This document shows, one piece after another, positions 55,570 to 64,000 of a stretch of DNA of 64,000 bases (positions are counted from its first letter, which is position 1; each line of letters starts with the position of its first letter). This DNA comes from Plutella xylostella (Eukaryota > Arthropoda > Insecta > Lepidoptera > Plutellidae): positions 754,001 to 818,000 of the forward strand of contig NC_063992.1 of the NCBI RefSeq assembly GCF_932276165.1, in the 5' to 3' direction. Under the pieces are notes generated by a model, which ran no database searches, was not told the origin of the DNA, and was given only the letters and a program-made list of their open reading frames with translations. The translations under genes and the position numbers were made by a program.

Positions 55570-58174
55570 TTAAACGTATTCCTCGGAAGGTTTAGGCGTT
55601 CCGTTTGGAAGCCGCAGTGAAGAAGACATCCTGCCGTTTACAGCGTCAGGTAATTCTGCTATGTCTTTGAATACACCTATCATGCTCTCAAAATTTGGCC
55701 CCCAATTAATCATGTAGTCCCAACCTAAAGTGGCGGGCGCTGGGGAGCCATTGGCTTGTCTGTAGAGGACGTGAGGGGTCAGGTCGTCATCAGACGCGAC
55801 TAGTGTACTCAAAGACCCGCGAAAAGACGAGTCAAAACTTTCGTAAGGAGGCGGCATTATTGGTGTCTTGGAACTGCTGCCCGCACTCACATTGTTTCTC
55901 CTGATCTCTTCAGGCTTATCAGCGTTCAGACTGTTGTTGTCGTATTCTATCTCTGAACATGTGAAACTGTCATTCCCACTTTCGTCATCAGAGCCTGTAG
56001 AACTCCGGTTGTCGGCTTGCGGCGAGTGGTGTCGGTGTGACATGTGGTGGCCACCGCCGCCGCCTCGGGGCGCTTCACTGGAGCTGGACACCGCATCTAG
56101 AGTGGACACTAGACTAGACGTCCGCTGTCGCGCATTCATTCTTTCTATCTCCTCTGAGGTTAATCCGACAGCCCCGGACCCGACAGAGCCTGGAGGCACT
56201 TGCAACGGAGCATTTGGTGTTTTTCTACCAGCCGAAGAGCTCTGGCCACTTAGTTGAGACATGACTGGACTGTTTAAACTTCTCTCACTATTGCTGTGCA
56301 GAGCATCTTTTCCGACACCACCTGAACTGGATGTTGTAGCTAATAAGGCACTCTGCAGCGGCTTCCCCGAGATGTCATGCAGAGTCAGTATCCTGGGCTG
56401 CTGACTGAGCTCGCTGCTTGGTGACAAGCGAGCTAGTGGTGTAGTTTGATGTTGTCTCGGCTGAGATGGGGGTTGTGATGGCTGCGGCATCACTCGGGGC
56501 GGGTACCCCGACGCGTGGTGAGGAGAGTGCCGGTGTGGAGGGGTCTGATGCTTGTGATGATAGCCAGCTATCGGAGGTGGAGTTGCTTTGTACTTTCTCA
56601 CTCCTCCGTCTCTGAATCCTTTGTAGTGATACACGATATCAATATCAGATGGTGCTATGGAACTAGCATTTTCTAAGTCATAATGCTCTGGCCCATCCAT
56701 ATTCAAGTCCATACCATTTGGGTGGTCATGGTTATGGTGGGAATTATTTGTAGAAGGTGGCGGTGGTGGGTGATGGTCTTCTCTGAGCGCGGGACTCTTA
56801 CCGACAACCTCACGTTCTATGATGTCTGGTCGTTGCGGTCTTGGCGGATCTAAGCCCATTATGTCACGATCTTTGTATTTCTTCGACAGCAACTCGGGCC
56901 CAACAATATGTCCCACGTTTCTCATAATGTCGGCGTTGTCAGACATATAGCTGTTCAAATTAGTCTCATTATTGTGCATACTTCTGTTCATTAAGCTGTC
57001 GTTTGTCCCGGCAATTAAGTTTGGTGCATTCAAAATAGCTGGGCCTCCATTTTGCTTCGAGTGAATAACGTTTACTTTAGCATTTGGCATGTCACCTTTT
57101 TCTTTCTTTTGTTTGCGTAATCGGAAAACTATAAATGACACCAGTATGGCAACAATTAAGATGATAAAAAATACTATTATGAGAGTGACGCCGATGCTGA
57201 GCGGCGACGGTGTTTGAGCGGATCCTGCTGCGAATGCGTGGTGACAGCCAGCCAAGATCTTGCCAAAGCGAATTGTTTCACTAAATATAGATCCATTTCC
57301 ATTCAAAGGTTGAAGTTCATTATTAATTGTAAGATTTGAAAGGCATCCTTCAAAGTTTCGGAAGCTGTTTAGCGGGAACCATTCATTTTTCACTCCGCCC
57401 ATTGCCATGATGGTGAGGTAGGGGTCCAAGAAGTCGTGAACTCCAGCAGAATCTAATTCTTCGCCGAGATGCCGACCATCGACCAGCAAGCGAATGCTTC
57501 TTCCAAGTGAGAACAAGGTGACGTTGTGCCAATTTCCATCTGACACGTCCTCTTGATCCACAGTCATATTAACAACTGTGTTTTGTTTCGAACTATAGCT
57601 AACTTTTCCATCAATTAGTTCAATCAGCGTATAGTATTTATCAGTTGCTGCATAAAACATTATTCCATCTCTCCTATAAGTTCTAAAGAAGAATGTTAGC
57701 GTTTTTGGCGGGTTCGTTATTTTGCTGGTCGTCTTAGCCTTCATCGGTTTCCTCTCCCACGTCGTGCTTCCACCATAGAAGGATTCAAGTAGCTGCATTC
57801 TTCTATGTTTTTCAGATATAACATACTGAACTATACCAGATTCCGTGACTGAAATAGCCTGCAGAGATTGCGTGCAATCTGGGGAGATGACATTTCCAGG
57901 GCATTTGCAGTAGTTGGTCTTCCATCTGTCTTGGCATTCGCCGGCACCACAGACGTTTTTCTTATAACACGCTCCGTTTTCTGATCTTCCGCAAGTGGGG
58001 TCCACTCCTCTTGAGTCTGACGGGTTGGTGAGGTTGAGGAGGCGGCCGTTGATGGAGATGCTGTGGATGCAGCCCACGAAGTCATCAGAGTGAATCTGTC
58101 CGGGACGCTCCAGCACCGGGTCCGCCTTGTGGAGACCACCGATGAGAAGAGGCTCGTTGTTGAAGTTGAGGGTT
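55570..58174 (-). CDS. ft: ft last exon: LamG end, EGF 5, LamG 2, membrane span, cytoplasmic tail
   Basis: The exon starts with TLNFNNEPLLIGGLH, finishing LamG 1, followed by EGF 5 (GACYKKNVCGAGECQDR...) and LamG 2 (TLTFFFRTYRRDGIMFYA...). The membrane segment is SIGVTLIIVFFIILIVAILV, followed by the basic stop-transfer RLRKQKKEK. The tail of about 510 residues includes DIDIVYHYKGFRDGG, His/Pro-rich stretches, Ser-rich segments and a C-terminal EEYV. There is no catenin-binding domain, which excludes classical cadherins. Confidence 0.88.
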
Positions 58175-61100
58175 CTGTGAAAAAGAAACATGAAATAGTT
58201 ATAGGTTGGATGCAGACTGATAATGAAGTCTTAAAATATTATATACGTTTATGTTTATATTAATGACAGCAATAGTACGATGACGGAAATTTCAGTGACA
58301 AGTTTATGGAAATATTACAAATATTATGCAAATTATTTAAATGAATAACGCAAACAATACATACCCAGCTTGTCCAGTATCGTCAGCGTAGCAAGAGTCG
58401 TCGCCAGGCTTGCACTCCATGCAGACGTCCCCGTGGTCGCTGCATGACGTCACACTCAGCGATATGACGCGGCCATTCCTAGTGGCCGTCAACTTGTACC
58501 AGCCGCCGTCTGCCAGGTTCTTGTCAGTATTCGTTATAGCGACGGATGTTATTGAAGTTCTAGCTCCTCCAAAGGAGAATACGGGCTTCCCTCCCAATAG
58601 TTCGATAGCAATAAAGTCTGATCGCCCTCCTGTGTGGGCTCCATAGTTGTAGAGCAGTAGTGCATCAGGTCTTCGAGTGGCAAATATTAACGTGATGTCA
58701 TTAGTGGATGCGTCTAGGGCAGGGAACTTCATGTAAGAGAGGTCATTGAATCCGAATGTGGAGCTTTCACAGTGCTTTCCGTAACGACCATCAATGCAGC
58801 TGCACTTATAGCCTGGTTTTAAACTGACACACACACCTCCATACATGCATGGGTTTGGTCTGCATGAATCTACGAGAGCCTCACACTGATTTCCTCGGTA
58901 ACCAGGGCGACATAAGCAAAAGAAGGAATTACGGTCCGAGCTTTCTTTGCATGATCCTCCGTTCTTACAAGGGTTGCTGCTGCAGACATCGCCTCTTTCC
59001 AGTTCGCAAGTTTTTCCCTCTCGTCTTGATGGACACGTACAAACAAAATCATGACCCTGCTTCCTACATTGACCTCCGAATCGGCAAGGATTCGGTGAGC
59101 ATGGATCTTGTCTCTTTTCACAATTCTTACCCATAAAACCATCTGTACAGTGGCAAGTGAAATCATGGCTAACCAGTGGTGATGACAGAATTAACGTTGG
59201 ACTTTCTGTTATTTTGGTCTCTTCCATTACTTTCATGGAGTCGGTGCACAGACCTCCGTTATCGCAGTCGTGATTAGCACAAGGTAAGTACGATACGATG
59301 ATTTGACGTTTCAACAATTTCTTGATATCAAATTCTCTGCTTTTTATGTAGCTTTCAGTTTCTTTTCTTTCCCACGTTCTATATTTCTGTTTTGTTGCTA
59401 TTGTTAAATCCAAACCACCGTCAAACTCTTTAATGCTGTAAAGGTAAACATTTTCTCCGCTGTTTAGACCACCTTTCAGCGATTCAAGTAAACTTCGATA
59501 GTACTGCGTTAAGAAATCTGAGGCCGTCATATTGAGTACTCTGACGGTGATAGATTGTTCAACCGTGGCGTTGTCAAACGAGAAGAACTCTACACTGATC
59601 GATGATGTCACGTCTCTGTGTATACCATCATTTCCAGAAACTGAGAAAGAGTAGCCTTGTCCTGGTTTGATGGCATTTGTGTACAAATCACACCCTTTCC
59701 TGATACTCAATAGTGATAGAGTACTTTCAGATGTAGATTCTTTCAGTATTCTGCATCGATAGTCTCCTACAATATCTGGATCATTAGGTCTAACGTCAGC
59801 AATTTTTCCCACTGGCACTTTGTTATTGAATGCGTAAACAAGAACGTGAACCGATCTAGATAATGGTGGGTTATCATTTCTGTCTAGCACTTTGACAAAT
59901 ATTGTATAATTGGATTTCATTACAGGTGTTCCGCTGTCTTCGATCTGTATTTGTATTTCCAATTTGGGAGTAAGCTCTCTGTCTATTTTCTTTGTTGTTA
60001 GGAGAATACCAGTGTGTTTCTGTATCTTGACATAACTTTGATGCTGTCCACCAATTATAGCATAAGAAAATGGTGCACCGTTTGGTGGCAAGTCTGGGTC
60101 ACTGGCTGATAACGTGACAATGCTTGTATTTGGTGGTTCATTTTCATAAACTGCGCCATTGAAGTTTTCTACATCAAAAGATGGGCCATTGTCATTTATG
60201 TCAGTAAGCGTAACCTTAACGGTAGCTGTACCAGTTTGTGGCGGTATTCCAGTATCTATAGCACCAACAATAAGTGAGTATACAGGAGATGTTTCTCTAT
60301 CAAGATGTCTAGCTACTTCAATCTCTCCTGTCTGTGGATCTATTTTGAAGTTTTGGTTCGCATTTCCTCCAATAATAGAATAACTGAATTGATTGTTTTG
60401 TGGTCGAACATCTTTGTCGACAGCTTGAACTTGTATAACTTCTTTACCAATAGTAGCTCCTTCAGATATTGTAGCGTCATAGAAATTTTTCAGGAATTCT
60501 GGAGGATCATTACCATCTTGGATTGATATAATAACTTGTGCTTCATCGGTGTCGTTTCCTCTTATTCCGCCAGAATTCTTCGCTAGCACTGTCAAAACTA
60601 CCCTATTTTGTGTTTCTCTATCTAGGTATCTAGCAACTCGTATTACCCCAGTTTGAGAATTGATACTAAATCCTTTGTCGTTGCTAGATCCAACAAACAA
60701 GTAGTATACAATGCCATCATCTCCGCTATCTTGATCGGTGGCCTGTATAACACCAACGTTGGTCCCAACTTCAGCTGATTCCGATACATCAAAATGAAAA
60801 ACTGGTTGTATAAACTTGGGATAAAATTCATTGACGCCCGTAATGTGTATTACTACTTCAGTAAGGTTCCGCATTGCAGAATTTGGGTTCTCAGCTAACA
60901 CTTTCAGTGTATATGTTGACTTTTCTTCATAATCAAATACTTCTCTAGAAAATATTTCTCCTGTAATTGTGTCAATGCGGAACAAAGAGTTCATTGGATC
61001 CTTGATGTGATATTTCACAATAGCATTCTTGGGAGAGTCTACGTCAATAGCAGTAACTTTATATATCAAACTATTTACAGGTGAGTTTTCTGGTAGATAA

Positions 61101-64000
61101 GCGACGTACGACGATTGATTAAATCGGGGAGCATTGTCATTTATGTCTGTTAGTAAAATTGTGAGGGTAGCAGTTGTTTCTTTCGATTTAAAGCCGAGGT
61201 CTTTTGCTGAAATGTTTAGGCGGTACTCTTGGATAGTGTCAAAGTCCAAAGGTAACACTATGCTTATCACACCCGATACTGGATTAATTTTAAACTCTTT
61301 GCCTTGATTTCCTGCTGAGATAGAATAACGAACAATGCCATTTGGGCCGTCATCATCATCAGTTGCTTTGACAGTTAATATAGATGATCCGATAGGTTCA
61401 TTTTCTGGGACAATCACTTGGTAACTCAAAGCTGTGAATTTAGGCGTGTAAACATTTTCACCAGTTACAACAAATGTAATGGTGGTCTCATCCGACTGTG
61501 GTGGTACTCCTCGATCAACAGCTCTAACTTTTAGTTCATAGTATCGGCCTAGTGAATAAAACTGTTTCTTCACAACAATCCAGCCATTAGCATTATCAAT
61601 AGAGAAGTATGCAGTGCCATTACCTCCGGAGATAGAATACTCAATTTCAGCATTTATTCCATAGTCCATGTTATCTTCAGCCACTAATTTTATTACTTTT
61701 TCTCCAAAAGTAGCGTCTTCAGGTACTGGCACAAACCGTTCGTGGTCTTTGAATGAAGGCGCGTTATTATTTGCATCTACAACGTTAATTGTGACAAGGC
61801 ATTCTGAAGACATTGGCGGTTTTCCGTTATCAGTCGCTAGAACTATTACTGAATACATATTTTCTGGCGATGTGTCCACAGATGTTCGTTTATAGTTCAT
61901 TACGGATTTGCTCAAAATGTCACCCGTAGCAGGGTCAATGGCAAACAAATCTGAAGGTTGTTGAAACGAATATGATATGATGGAGTTAGGACCTTGTTTA
62001 TCTCTATCAGTTGCAATAACTTGGCCGACGTAGCTGTTTTTCTTCTGAAGTTCAGGGAAGTTAAAACTGTAGTAAGAGTATTCAAATTCAGGCGCGTTAT
62101 CATTTTGATCTTGTATAGTTATTGTTAGCGGAGTTTCAGATCTCCAAGAGCCATCTATAGCAGCCACTTTAAGAATATATTCATCTTGTTGTTCTCTGTC
62201 TAAAGTGCCAGCTACTGTAACATTTCCAGTTGTATGATCAATAACAAACTTCTGACCAGGATTTTGTACAAAACTGTAAGTAGCGTTAGCATTTGGACCG
62301 GTGTCAAGGTCAGAGCTAGTTACTTTAATTACGAAGGAGCCTATTTCAGCGTTTTCAGTAACATTAACACTGAATAGTCGAGTAAATCTGGGAGGATGGT
62401 CGTTTTTATCTAGCACTGTTACAAGCACAGTAGATGTACCAACTAATTGAGGTACACCATGATCGTAGGCTTCAACAACAACCTCATAAAATTCCTTTGT
62501 TTCTCTATCGAGTTCCATAGTTGTGTAGATTTCACCACTCTCCATATCAATTTCAAAAGTTCCGTCATAATCATCAACTAGTCTGAATGATATTCTTCCG
62601 TTGTCATTAGAATCATCATCATGAGCTTCAATTTTTATTACTAGCTGAGGTGTTACTTCCTCTTCCAACACTGTAGCATTGTAAAGGGCATTTTCAATTA
62701 CGGGAGCGTTATCATTAGCGTCCGTTACTTTTATCTCAATCTCGATAAACGATTTTAATGGCGGGTTATCCGAGTCCTTTACTTCAAACCAAACCTCGTA
62801 TAGGGGCATTGTTTCATAATCTAGGCCTTTTCCAGTAATATACACTTCTCCGGACATAGGATCTATCCGTAATGCATCGCCAACGTTTCCACCGGCAACA
62901 GCATATTGCAAAAGCCCAGTCGGACCCTTTTTGGGGGATGATGCGGCTAGTTGTGTTACTAAGACACCTTCAGGCGTATTTTCAGAGAAAGTGTATGTAA
63001 GTTTGTTAGTCACATTAAACTTTGGGAAGTTCTTTGAAGACTTCGGTATAAGTACGAGGTCGGTGGTGTTTTGCCGTGGGTTTACACCTGAGTCCGTAGC
63101 TGTTATTACAAGATTAAAAGTGGACCCACTCTTCAATCTGTATTTCATTAGGTTTTCCCTCGCTTTGATAACCCCAGTCTCACTATTGATGTCGAACAAA
63201 TCCCGATGTTCACCTTTGAGATCGTAAACAATCTTCTTGTTAAGGCCAATATCTATGTCTGTAGCCTTGGCACCAAACACGAAATCTCCAATCATTGTTC
63301 TTTCCGAAATATACGTTTCGTAAACTGGGTATACAAAAGTAGGTGTATTGTCATTTTCATCTTCGACAACAATAGTTAAGTTTGCAGTAGCAGTTCTCGG
63401 GTCGGTCGTTGATGAATCTTGAGCCATTAGAATCAAGTAGTATTTGTCACATTCTTCCCTATCCAATGTAGCGTTAGTAGCAATAACACCAGATGCAGAA
63501 TCAATATGAAAGCGTTCCGATTTATCTCCCAGTAGGCTGTATCTTATCTTTGCATTATTTCCCATATCTTTATCTGTGGCTTTAGGATTCAAAATGATAG
63601 TGCCCGATGGTAAATTTTCCTTTACAGCGGTTCTATAGCTTTGCCTTTCAAATTCAGGGCTATTGTCATTAACATCTTGAACCACGATCTTCACAGTGCC
63701 GGAACCGGTAAGTGGCGGAGAACCTGCAATAATAAAACGAGATAGTTATGATACTGAATATGGCACAACAAATTGAATTACCCATTAGGAATAGGGCAAA
63801 CATAGTTTACAAACCTGTATCCATTGCTACAAGTGCAAGCGTGTATTCTTCCTGCGCCTCTCTATCTAGGGTTCTCAATAGTGATATCTGCCCAGTCGAA
63901 GCGTTTATCTTGAAAATATCAGCATTTCCTTCCTTTATGAAATAACGCACTTGATTGTTGAACGGCGGTGAATCAGCGTCGTAAGCTTGTATTGTTATTA
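55570..64000 (-). CDS. ft: Protocadherin Fat, C-terminal part (5' end outside the window)
   Basis: Exons in transcript order are 64000-63815 (continuing upstream), 63723-58375 and 58174-55570. Phases join across both introns (91 and 200 bp). The product is a giant single-pass cadherin: about 14 cadherin repeats with 13 linkers such as QDVNDNSPEF, TDANDNAPVI and QDQNDNAPEF, four EGF domains, LamG, a fifth EGF, a second LamG, a membrane span and a long cytoplasmic tail. This EGF4-LamG-EGF-LamG order and the tail motif IAPSDIDIVYHYKG point to Drosophila Fat/vertebrate FAT4 and not to CadN or kugelei. Fat binds Dachsous and controls Hippo signalling and planar polarity. The C-terminus is EEYV. 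Confidence 0.87.
58375..63723 (-). CDS. ft: ft large exon: cadherin repeats, EGF 1-4 and LamG 1
   Basis: A 5.35 kb exon codes for about 1783 residues without interruption. Cadherin linkers (DxNDN-type) occur about every 100-110 residues; some are altered (TGENVYTPKF, TGVNEFYPKF, QDGNDPPEF), so calcium binding may be weaker there. EGF domains start at CANHDCDNGGLC, DPCSPNPCRFGGQC, DVCSSNPCKNGGSC and DSCRPNPCMYGGVC. LamG 1 starts near FNDLSYMKFPALD. The exon ends in DDTGQAG at a GTATGT donor. Confidence 0.88.

Noticed and set aside
55868..56257. 129-aa plus-strand frame
   Set aside because: Antisense of the ft cytoplasmic-tail exon, as are the frames at 58410, 58849, 60159, 61668 and 62931.
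55570..64000. N-cadherin (CadN) or kugelei instead of Fat
   Set aside because: CadN would have a catenin-binding tail, and kugelei has a single LamG; the EGF-LamG-EGF-LamG order and tail motif fit Fat.

Overview
This is a 64 kb stretch of an AT-rich, intron-rich and repeat-dense animal genome, most likely a moth or butterfly (Lepidoptera). The basis is the mix of small tRNA-derived SINEs, CR1/Jockey-type and RTE-type LINE fragments with TGA-rich tails, many short inverted-repeat elements, and secreted lipase and modular protease genes of insect type. The order is inferred; the species cannot be read from the sequence.

Layout. 1-3.7 kb: AT-rich sequence with no supported gene. 3.7-24.0 kb, minus strand: a complete seven-exon secreted lipase gene (lipase A, 359 aa by my splice model). 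Its last intron holds a decayed LINE (about 4.0-8.06 kb), its fifth exon has been partly copied twice inside GTACT-rich DNA (9.3-10.2 kb), and its 9.9 kb first intron is full of repeats. 24-27.4 kb: divergent intergenic region with a GC-rich, promoter-like patch and two nested SINEs. 27.4-45.0 kb, plus strand: a 16-exon secreted modular serine protease (847 aa by my model) with two Cys-rich/protease modules in tandem. Its large intron 11 (32.2-41.4 kb) holds an apparently intact LINE that landed inside a hairpin element, and intron 13 holds a 1.16 kb foldback. 45.0-46.9 kb: a tRNA-Gln and a small integrase-like remnant. 46.9-52.6 kb, minus strand: a second lipase (lipase B), missing only its signal-peptide exon. 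52.6-55.0 kb: repeats. 55.0 kb to the window end, minus strand: the 3' half of the giant cadherin Fat (ft), with about 14 cadherin repeats, 5 EGF domains, 2 LamG domains, a membrane segment and the cytoplasmic tail.

Function. Both lipases keep a Ser-Asp-His triad and look like secreted neutral lipases. The protease resembles the initiating modular proteases (ModSP/HP14 type) of insect immune cascades, but its second module is an internal duplication with identical intron phases. Fat is a planar-polarity and Hippo-pathway cadherin. The genes share a neighbourhood, not an evident pathway.

The most unusual points are the two-headed protease with a degraded second activation site, transposon tails next to several of its 3' splice sites, the LINE inside a hairpin, the large intronic foldback, and the recent exon-copy array in lipase A. 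All splice models are by eye, from GT/AG sites and reading-phase bookkeeping.
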